Source: an uncultured bacterium (lineage in GTDB: Bacteria; Bacillota_I; Bacilli_A; RF39; UBA660). Taken from it: 5,300 bases of DNA. Below, in pieces: positions 1-5,300 of this stretch (position 1 is its first letter; every line of letters starts with the position of its first letter). The stretch is from NCBI GenBank assembly GCA_905215635.1, contig CAJMQX010000057.1, forward strand, positions 1 through 5,300, given 5' to 3'. The position numbers and the translations under genes were made by a program. Below the pieces are notes generated by a model. It was not told the origin of the DNA, searched no databases, and saw nothing but the letters and a program-made list of their open reading frames with translations.

Positions 1-2172
1 GAAATCTTTAAATACAATAAGTAAACCATAAAAAGCAACAAAACAAGAATATACTAGAACCTTACGTAACGTATTAAGAGGTTTACTAATATTATATAAA
101 AGTCTTAAACTAAGGAATCCCGTTGTACAAACAACTACAATTCTAAAAACATCAAAATTTATCTTAAAAATATAAGAAATAATTATTAAGAAGAATACAT
201 TTATAAATACACAAATTCCACTAGGCAAAGCATTTCTAAATACTTTAATCAAAAATCCTTTTTCTACTTTATTATAATTAGGTTCTATTGCTAAGAAAAA
301 TGATGGAACACCTACACATATAGCACTAATTAAACTTAATTGAATTGGATAAAAAGGGTACTCATGACTAAGAAAAATACATAAAAGAGAAATAAGGAAA
401 GAATAAGTAGTCTTTATTAAATACATACTAGCAACTCTTTCAATATTGTTAACAACTCTTCTACCTTCATTAACGATACCAGGTAAAACAGAAAAGTCAG
501 AATCTGTTAAAACTACTTCAGCCACACTTCTAGCTGCGCTTGTCCCACTAGCTAAAGCAATACCACATTCAGCCTCCTTTAAAGCTAAAATATCATTAAC
601 ACCATCACCAATATAACCAACCGTACCACTTTTTTTCAAAGCTTCAACGATATTCTTTTTTTGTTGTGGAGTAACTCTACCAAATATTTTATAATTATTA
701 ACTATCTCAGCTAATTTCACAGGATCATCTGGAATATCACTACCAGCAATATATTTATCATAATCATCAATCTTTAATTGTTTAAGTAAATTAGATACTG
801 TCTTAGGATTATCTCCTGAAATAATCTTAATATCTACATTTTGTTCCTTAAAATAATTAAGAGTTTCACTAGCATTCTTACGTAAATTATCTTTCAAAAC
901 TATAAATGCCAAAACCATATTTTTTTTCTTATCAAAAGTATTGTTAACACATTTTACAATTGTTATAACTCTAAAACCATTATCTAAATATTCAACTATT
1001 TTTTTATATTCAGAAATGTCAATATCAGAAATAAATTCATAAGCTCCAAGCGCATATGTATCATCACTAAATTTAGTCAAAGAATACTTTCTAGCTGAAG
1101 AAAAGGGAACTCTCTCTATTTCTGCTAACTTTTTTTCTATTTTAAAATTTTTTTTAACAGCCATACCAGTAGCATTATTATCATCACTTACCATATTGGC
1201 TATAATATTATTAACTTTGTCTTTATTAACTCCATCTAAATATATAGTATCTATTACTTCCATTGTACCAGAAGTTATTGTCCCTGTTTTATCCAAGCAA
1301 AGTGTATCTACACAAGCTAAAAGTTCAATACCACATAGTCTTTGAATAATAACTTTTTTAGAAGCCATTTTAATAACTCCAACCGTTAAAGATATTGATG
1401 TAAGTAAAACAAGTCCATCAGGAATCATTCCAATTATACCTGCAACAGAAGATAAAACAGATTCTGCATATGATTGATTACTATAATAGAATTGTGTAGT
1501 AAATAAAGCAAGTCCTACAGGAATAATTAAAAATGTAACGACTTTTAAAATAGTATTAATATTTTTCATTAAGTAGGAAGAATTATCTCCTTCTTTACTA
1601 GCTTCTTTAATTAATTTATTAGCATATGTATCTCTATTTATTGAAGTAACTTTAGCATATCCACTTCCTGCAGTAATAATTGATCCAGATATCAGTTTAT
1701 CATTATCTTTCTTTAAAACTACATCACTTTCACCAGTAATAATTGATTCGTCAACTTCCATATTATCACTTTTAATTATTTTAGCATCTACTACTAAATT
1801 ATCTCCAGCTTGCAAGTATAATAAATCATCCATAGCTATTTCACTAGGTAAAATTTCTTGTTTAATATTATTTCTAATAACTGTTACTTTATTAGAAGCT
1901 ACAATTTTTAATTTATCTACGATAATTTTAGCTTTAATTTCCTGATATATTCCTATGCAAGTATTAAAAAATATTGACACTACAAAGGTAGCATTAGTAA
2001 TAGAACCAGTAGTTAAAACCAATACAAATAGTACTACATGTATTAAGTTAAACAAGGTTATAGTGTTAGATAAAACTATTTCTTTTATTGTACGAGAATT
2101 TTTTATTTCTTCGTTATTAATAAGACCATTATTTATACGATATTCTAAGTCTTTATTGGTAAGTCCTTCCAT
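1..2172 (-). CDS. Cation-translocating P-type ATPase (HAD-IC; CtpE/Exp7-like), 3' end cut by window edge
   Basis: An integral-membrane pump that uses ATP hydrolysis and a phospho-aspartate intermediate to move cations. 724 residues are visible with no stop before the left edge; relatives are roughly 750-800 residues, so only the last membrane segment or so is missing. Seen in order: membrane hairpin about 33-80, actuator loop TGES (146-149), M3-M4 about 207-265 containing MIPDGL (249-254), the phosphorylation motif DKTGT with Asp294, nucleotide-binding-domain residues FSSARKYS (357-364) and LGAYEF, ISGDNP (451-456), hinge GDGVND (522-527), and further membrane segments about 581-603, 608-628, 645-669, 673-692 and 704-721. 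All core catalytic motifs are intact. The short nucleotide-binding domain and the 'GLVLLTS' M4 region resemble the CtpE / pneumococcal Exp7 group; CtpE is associated with Ca2+ uptake, but the ion here is not determined. M4 has Asp252 where Ca2+ pumps have Glu. The ATG start at 2172 is chosen for its AAAGGA seven bases upstream. Confidence 0.93.
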   Translation of the reverse strand, partial: MEGLTNKDLEYRINNGLINNEEIKNSRTIKEIVLSNTITLFNLIHVVLFVLVLTTGSITNATFVVSIFFNTCIGIYQEIKAKIIVDKLKIVASNKVTVIRNNIKQEILPSEIAMDDLLYLQAGDNLVVDAKIIKSDNMEVDESIITGESDVVLKKDNDKLISGSIITAGSGYAKVTSINRDTYANKLIKEASKEGDNSSYLMKNINTILKVVTFLIIPVGLALFTTQFYYSNQSYAESVLSSVAGIIGMIPDGLVLLTSISLTVGVIKMASKKVIIQRLCGIELLACVDTLCLDKTGTITSGTMEVIDTIYLDGVNKDKVNNIIANMVSDDNNATGMAVKKNFKIEKKLAEIERVPFSSARKYSLTKFSDDTYALGAYEFISDIDISEYKKIVEYLDNGFRVITIVKCVNNTFDKKKNMVLAFIVLKDNLRKNASETLNYFKEQNVDIKIISGDNPKTVSNLLKQLKIDDYDKYIAGSDIPDDPVKLAEIVNNYKIFGRVTPQQKKNIVEALKKSGTVGYIGDGVNDILALKEAECGIALASGTSAARSVAEVVLTDSDFSVLPGIVNEGRRVVNNIERVASMYLIKTTYSFLISLLCIFLSHEYPFYPIQLSLISAICVGVPSFFLAIEPNYNKVEKGFLIKVFRNALPSGICVFINVFFLIIISYIFKINFDVFRIVVVCTTGFLSLRLLYNISKPLNTLRKVLVYSCFVAFYGLLIVFKDF

Positions 2173-2179
2173 AAAACTA

Positions 2180-2185
2180 TCCTTT
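2180..2185 (-). promoter_or_regulatory. Ribosome binding site of the P-type ATPase gene
   Basis: On the minus strand AAAGGA (within AGAAAGGA) lies 7 nt before the ATG at 2172 and fixes that start. It is squeezed directly behind the T-tract of the preceding terminator, leaving no space for a promoter between hairpin and gene. Confidence 0.8.
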
Positions 2186-2189
2186 CTTC

Positions 2190-2216
2190 AAAAAATGGAG
2201 CCTATGCATGACTCCA
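2190..2216 (-). terminator. Intrinsic terminator after the M23 peptidase gene
   Basis: Reading the minus strand, TGGAGTC (2216-2210), a 7-nt loop ATGCATA, and GGCTCCA (2202-2196) form a 7-bp stem with one G-T pair, immediately followed by six T (2195-2190). The stem begins 9 nt after the M23 stop codon. It is much more GC-rich than its surroundings. Because the ATPase start codon follows only 17 nt after the T-tract, the element may work as a partial terminator or attenuator for that gene. Confidence 0.8.
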
Positions 2217-2225
2217 ATGTTAGTA

Positions 2226-3422
2226 TTATCTGTAAAAATATCCGCCACCGCTATATACTAAAGATGGAAAACCAAATATTTCTCTAGGATTAATTGAATA
2301 TGAGTTAAAATCAAATGCATGATGTCCTTCAGCTATTCCAAAGTGTAAGTGTGTACCTGTTGTACAAATATCATAACCACCATGTTCTATTGATGTACTA
2401 TATCCACCAACATAACCTATAACTGTATTATCAGTAACAGCTTTTCCTATATATAAATCACTAGCTACACTAAGTAGATGCATATATACTGTTGTAAATT
2501 TCTTACCATTAACAGTGTGATTAATGTATACTGCATTTCCACCGCAACTATAAAAAGCAATTCTTGCTATATTACCATTAGCAGCAGCATAAACATTAGT
2601 GCCTTCGCTTACACAGTCTAAATCTATTGCATGATGTCCGCCTCCACCACTATAATCAAGTCTAACATTAAATCCTGTATATTCACTAGTAACGCATCCT
2701 TTAGACAACGGATATTTCCAACCTTGAGCATTAATTATTGAAGAATTATTACAAGTAGTTACATCTTGATATCTAGAACATCCTAAATCAGTATAAAATT
2801 TAATACGTGTCTTTAAATCTGCTATATCTTTATCTATTTCTACACCTTCTGATTTAAAATTAGCTAAGCTATAACTCAAAGTATTAACTTTTTTCTTAAG
2901 GTCTTGTCTTTCACTTTCCAGTTTAGTGTTTTTATCAGATAATTCTTTTTCTTTTATTTGTAAATCTAATATTAGTTGTTCTAATTCATCGATTAAATCT
3001 GAATTATAATTAGTTAATTGCTTAACAACTTCATATCTATATATAAAATCAGTATAATTCTCCGCATCGAATAAATATTCTAAGTAAATGTTTCCACCAT
3101 TTGATACTTGTAAAAATTGAATTAATCCATCTGTTTCAACTTTCTTATCTTCAATTTTTTTCTTACTATTATCAATATCTATTTCTGCTTGTTTTATTTC
3201 TTTACGAATATTTTCAATTGAAGCAGATTTATTAGAAATTTCTGTATTTAACTCTTTAATTTGTTTTTCTGTTAAGTTTTTGCTTTCACTATTACTATTA
3301 GCTTTTGCCTGTAAGTCAGCTAATTGATTATACATATCTTGTAAGCTCTCAGCTAAAACATTTCTAGGAATTATTGTTATAACTAATAAAATTATCATTA
3401 TCATAAAGGTCTTCTTCTTCAT
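2226..3422 (-). CDS. Secreted coiled-coil M23 peptidoglycan endopeptidase (PcsB/EnvC-like)
   Basis: A predicted exported zinc metallopeptidase that cleaves peptidoglycan cross-bridges or stem peptides; PcsB/EnvC-type proteins of this layout act in daughter-cell separation under FtsEX control. The 398-residue product has a signal peptide (MKKK, hydrophobic core to about residue 18, likely cleavage NVLA|ES at 24/25) and a long charged coiled coil about 25-210. Within that coil, residues about 100-150 (LQVSNGG, YLEYLF, FIYRYE) resemble the PcsB-type coiled-coil domain. A C-terminal M23/LytM domain spans about 235-385. Its zinc and catalytic residues are complete: HHAID (His263, Asp267), YMHL (His315) and HLH (His358, His360), so it should be active. 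It carries six cysteines after export (215, 224, 243, 270, 293, 353), unusual for this kind of bacterium. An in-frame start at 3491 is rejected because it lies upstream of the promoter and has no better ribosome site; the ATG at 3422 has AAGGTGG. FtsEX partnership is inferred from architecture; neither gene is in the window. Confidence 0.93.
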   Translation of the reverse strand: MKKKTFMIMIILLVITIIPRNVLAESLQDMYNQLADLQAKANSNSESKNLTEKQIKELNTEISNKSASIENIRKEIKQAEIDIDNSKKKIEDKKVETDGLIQFLQVSNGGNIYLEYLFDAENYTDFIYRYEVVKQLTNYNSDLIDELEQLILDLQIKEKELSDKNTKLESERQDLKKKVNTLSYSLANFKSEGVEIDKDIADLKTRIKFYTDLGCSRYQDVTTCNNSSIINAQGWKYPLSKGCVTSEYTGFNVRLDYSGGGGHHAIDLDCVSEGTNVYAAANGNIARIAFYSCGGNAVYINHTVNGKKFTTVYMHLLSVASDLYIGKAVTDNTVIGYVGGYSTSIEHGGYDICTTGTHLHFGIAEGHHAFDFNSYSINPREIFGFPSLVYSGGGYFYR

Positions 3423-3427
3423 ATCTA

Positions 3428-3434
3428 CCACCTT
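3428..3434 (-). promoter_or_regulatory. Ribosome binding site of the M23 peptidase gene
   Basis: AAGGTGG on the minus strand, 5 nt before the ATG at 3422. It is a strong Shine-Dalgarno match and decides the start in favour of MKKKTF over the in-frame upstream methionines, which also lack a signal-peptide-like N-terminus. Confidence 0.85.
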
Positions 3435-3440
3435 AATATA

Positions 3441-3470
3441 ATTATATCTTATATCTCTAAGTAAAGTCAA
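3441..3470 (-). promoter_or_regulatory. Sigma-A type promoter of the M23 peptidase gene
   Basis: On the minus strand a TTGACT -35 (3470-3465) and a perfect TATAAT -10 (3446-3441) are separated by 18 bp. Transcription would begin near 3433-3435, right at the ribosome binding site, giving a leader of only about 12 nt. Its position just downstream of the amidoligase terminator makes the M23 gene an independent transcription unit. Start position is inferred from spacing only. Confidence 0.75.
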
Positions 3471-3511
3471 TAATAACCCCATTATTACCAAAAAATATCA
3501 CTAAATATGTC

Positions 3512-3550
3512 AAAAAAAGAACTTAATCATTTTATATTTATTAAGTTCTT
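3512..3550 (-). terminator. Intrinsic terminator after the amidoligase gene
   Basis: Minus-strand AAGAACTTAAT (3550-3540) and ATTAAGTTCTT (3527-3517) are perfect 11-bp inverted arms around a 12-nt loop; the second arm runs into an uninterrupted T tract ending at 3512. The stem starts 4 nt after the TAG stop of the amidoligase. On the plus strand no T-run follows the hairpin directly, so it acts for leftward transcription only. Confidence 0.88.
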
Positions 3551-3554
3551 CTAA

Positions 3555-4922
3555 CTATCTTTTTTTAATTTTATGTTTCTCAGTAAAATTAATTCCTTTA
3601 TCATAACATAAACTTATTTTATTCTTAATATTTCTTTCTAACATTCTAGTGTTTTTATAATATCTTTCTCTATAAATATTCTTATCTTTCTCATCACCAA
3701 ATAATAAAGAAAGTAATATTTCTAGTTTATCATTCTCACTAATAGTGTCTCTCAATTTAACAAAATCAAGATATTTATCATTATCTTTATTCATATTAGC
3801 TATTCTACAAGAAACCTGTATCATTCTTAATATAAGTCTAATGTTATAGTGAAGTTCTTTAAAGTGTATCTCTCCATTAGGAATTCTAAATTCAATCGTT
3901 GGATAATTTGTAATAACATTTAATCCTTTATATCTATCATGCATAATTATTTTTAACTTTTTAATTAATACATTTATATCTTCTTCTTGATAATTATCAA
4001 AATCTCCCATATTTATTGCTAAATTGCAAACTTTCTTTATTTTTCCTGCATAAAGCCATATATCATGTCTAGGAAAAGTTCCTTTTTTATTTATAATTCT
4101 ATATAATATATTTTCACAATTGCAATACATTTCTAAAAGAAAGAGTAATTCCCTACTACTTTTAAAATAATCTATCCCTATATGAATATGTCCTCCGCAT
4201 TCACCATTTACTTTAAAGTTACACTCATTTAAAATAGCGCATATACTTTCTACTTTCGCCATATCATTGATATTATAATGTAATACTGGTGATGATATTT
4301 CTAATCCAGATACTACTGAATACTCCTCTTTTACTAAGAAATCACTTAATACGGTTTTAATATTCTCAAAAAAATCAATTTGATTATGAAATACTTCAAA
4401 TTCAAGTCCAAATCCTATCGTATCATCTAATTCTTTATCCATATTATCAGATATATCATTGCGTATTCTATTTAATAATTCACTTTTATATGGATCATAA
4501 TTAGATAATATAAATATTTTAAATTCATAAGTATTTAATAATTCAATTAACTTAATCTTCATATCCATATTGTCTATACTATTAACAACTAATATTTTTC
4601 TAAGTAAATAATTATCTTTTTTAAAGCATTCTATAATTAGTTCTTTATTTTCTAAAGAAAGTATTGTTTCTACGTAATGATATCTATACATTGGAATATT
4701 GTATAATACATCTAAGCAAATTATCTTATCATTATCATCAAGTCCCGCAATAATTATCTTAAATCTATCAAAATTAAAATATTCTATCATTCTTTTAAAT
4801 AGTGCCTTTTTAATACTAACTGTCATAACACTTTTAAATAAATTAATAATATCATTATTATCTAACACATCAATATGTTTAATAATATATTTATATTTAT
4901 CATTATCGTCCACGAAATGCAT
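3555..4922 (-). CDS. Amidoligase-family enzyme (COOH-NH2 ligase, PF12224-like) with N-terminal helical extension
   Basis: Amidoligases of this glutamine-synthetase-like fold are predicted to use ATP to join a carboxyl group to an amine, forming amide or isopeptide bonds on small peptides, cell-wall precursors or proteins; few have known substrates. The 455-residue product has no signal peptide or membrane segment, so it is cytoplasmic. Family motifs appear in the expected order: GLEFE (172-176), GLEISSP (206-212, metal-binding-type Glu208), GGHIHIG (243-249, His245/His247) and TIEFRIPNG (342-350, Glu344/Arg346). Residues 1 to about 165 precede the catalytic domain and read as a string of amphipathic helices, possibly HEAT-like; I do not recognise this part. 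A GTG at 4952 is in frame but has no Shine-Dalgarno; the ATG at 4922 has AGGA nine bases upstream and is preferred, with moderate certainty. The gene lies 47 bp behind the DUF1287 gene, with no clear promoter between them (a TATAAT at 4944-4939 lacks a good -35), so co-transcription is likely. Its substrate cannot be read from sequence. Confidence 0.82.
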   Translation of the reverse strand: MHFVDDNDKYKYIIKHIDVLDNNDIINLFKSVMTVSIKKALFKRMIEYFNFDRFKIIIAGLDDNDKIICLDVLYNIPMYRYHYVETILSLENKELIIECFKKDNYLLRKILVVNSIDNMDMKIKLIELLNTYEFKIFILSNYDPYKSELLNRIRNDISDNMDKELDDTIGFGLEFEVFHNQIDFFENIKTVLSDFLVKEEYSVVSGLEISSPVLHYNINDMAKVESICAILNECNFKVNGECGGHIHIGIDYFKSSRELLFLLEMYCNCENILYRIINKKGTFPRHDIWLYAGKIKKVCNLAINMGDFDNYQEEDINVLIKKLKIIMHDRYKGLNVITNYPTIEFRIPNGEIHFKELHYNIRLILRMIQVSCRIANMNKDNDKYLDFVKLRDTISENDKLEILLSLLFGDEKDKNIYRERYYKNTRMLERNIKNKISLCYDKGINFTEKHKIKKR

Positions 4923-4931
4923 CTCCCAAAT

Positions 4932-4935
4932 TCCT
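4932..4935 (-). promoter_or_regulatory. Probable ribosome binding site of the amidoligase gene
   Basis: AGGA on the minus strand, 9 nt before the ATG at 4922. It is modest, but the alternative GTG start at 4952 is preceded only by A/T sequence with no purine-rich site. Confidence 0.5.
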
Positions 4936-4969
4936 AATATTATAATATCCACTATTTTTTATAATAATA

Positions 4970-5300
4970 TTATTTATCAAAGCTAAATATTATACTACTA
5001 TCTATTTTACTAGCATCAAAACGATAATGTCTAGTAACCTTTCCCCTTTTCAAATAATCTTCTTCTCTAATTGGTTGTCCTCCGTTATGTAAAATATAAG
5101 TAATTCCCTTTTTATTACGATAATCTGATACAATACCAATATGATTATTATTTCCAAATATTACTATATCTCCAGGCATCCATTCATCTATATCATTTAT
5201 ATCATTAGTAAGTATTGTAGCATATTTATCAAAGAATACTCTTATGTTGCGGTGATCCAGCTCCTGCTCGGAAGCCGGCTTGCAAAAATGCTTCTTGGCC
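4970..5300 (-). CDS. DUF1287-family (YijF-like) predicted cell-wall amidase/peptidase, 5' end outside window
   Basis: The C-terminal 109 residues are visible; the reading frame is open to the right edge, so the gene is partial at its start. The segment is typical of DUF1287 (PF06940): EWMPGDIVIF, then NHIGIVSD with the family's His, then YILHNGGQP, EEDYL and finally HYRFD. DUF1287 belongs, by family-level reasoning, to the NlpC/P60-like papain-fold group; members are usually secreted and the catalytic Cys lies nearer the N-terminus, which is not visible here, so activity and export cannot be judged. An internal ATG at 5179 (the M of WMPGD) is not a credible start because the conserved domain clearly begins further upstream (RNIRVFFDKYA). 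The gene ends with TAA 47 bp before the amidoligase and is probably in the same transcript. Roughly the first 18 visible codons (5249-5299) are GC-rich and do not fit the family, so this end of the protein may be an artefact. Confidence 0.78.
   Translation of the reverse strand, partial: AKKHFCKPASEQELDHRNIRVFFDKYATILTNDINDIDEWMPGDIVIFGNNNHIGIVSDYRNKKGITYILHNGGQPIREEDYLKRGKVTRHYRFDASKIDSSIIFSFDK
5249..5300. other. GC-rich segment with abrupt composition change at the window edge
   Basis: By hand count 31 of these 52 bases are G or C, against roughly a quarter in the neighbouring sequence. Codons in the DUF1287 frame switch from A/T-ending (ATA, AGA, GTA) to G/C-ending (GCC, AAG, GAG, CTG, CGC). 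The segment contains the palindrome AAGCCGGCTT (5272-5281). It is either a chimeric join from another genome at a contig end or a real recombination junction; the former seems more likely. Confidence 0.5.

Noticed and set aside
1955..2287. Plus-strand open frame of 110 codons
   Set aside because: It overlaps the ATPase N-terminus, the terminator and the end of the M23 gene on the opposite strand, has no ribosome binding site or recognisable domain, and is explained as a shadow of the minus-strand genes.
3423..3491. 23-codon N-terminal extension of the M23 peptidase from an ATG at 3491
   Set aside because: It spans the -35/-10 promoter, would hide the signal peptide, and the downstream ATG at 3422 has a strong AAGGTGG site.
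4923..4952. GTG start at 4952 for the amidoligase
   Set aside because: No Shine-Dalgarno precedes it; the ATG at 4922 has AGGA at suitable distance and the catalytic domain is unaffected.
4937..4973. Small AT-only palindromes (AATAATATTATT, ATATTATAATAT) between the DUF1287 and amidoligase genes
   Set aside because: Stems of only A-T pairs in an AT-rich spacer, without a following T tract; not convincing as a terminator or operator.
4939..4980. Promoter for the amidoligase (TATAAT at 4944-4939, TTGATA at 4980-4975)
   Set aside because: The two boxes are 30 bp apart and the only hexamer at proper distance is TTATTA. In sequence this AT-rich such boxes occur by chance.
4699..4986. Plus-strand open frame of 95 codons, hydrophobic (Ile/Leu/Ser-rich)
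   Set aside because: It is antisense to the start of the amidoligase gene. The hydrophobic appearance follows from the complement of Asn/Asp/Lys-rich AT codons; no ribosome site or family resemblance.

Overview
The window is very AT-rich. All of its genes lie on the minus strand, preceded by purine-rich ribosome binding sites. Intrinsic hairpin/T-tract terminators and TTGACA/TATAAT-type promoter elements are present. In-frame TGA codons are absent and Trp is encoded by TGG, so the ordinary bacterial code applies. Together with two predicted cell-wall peptidases, this points to a low-GC, wall-bearing member of the Bacillota (Firmicutes), probably an uncultured Bacilli- or Clostridia-like host-associated lineage. 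That assignment is an inference from composition and gene content.

In minus-strand transcription order (right to left) there are four genes. The first is the 3' part of a DUF1287-type gene (4970-5300), a family predicted to act as a cell-wall cysteine amidase or peptidase; its start is outside the window. After 47 bp comes an amidoligase (3555-4922) of the COOH-NH2 ligase family, carrying an N-terminal helical extension, and it ends at a strong intrinsic terminator (3512-3550). Next is a self-contained unit: a consensus promoter (3441-3470), a secreted coiled-coil M23 endopeptidase of PcsB/EnvC type (2226-3422), and a second terminator (2190-2216). Last is a P-type cation ATPase of the CtpE/Exp7-like group (1-2172), which runs off the left edge just before its natural C-terminus.

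Two genes concern cell-wall peptide bonds outside the membrane (M23 and DUF1287). The amidoligase is predicted to form amide or peptide-like bonds in the cytoplasm. The amidoligase and the DUF1287 gene may be co-transcribed, which hints at a 'make or cut an isopeptide' pair; this is a hypothesis only. The M23 gene is separately transcribed and probably serves cell separation or wall growth. The ATPase start codon sits only 17 nt after the T-tract of the M23 terminator, so its expression must depend on read-through or on a promoter upstream of the hairpin.

The last ~52 bases (5249-5300) are markedly GC-richer than everything else and do not look like the expected DUF1287 sequence. They may be a chimeric contig end. 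No RNA genes, CRISPR arrays, insertion sequences or long repeats were seen, and no gene-free stretch exceeds 300 bases.
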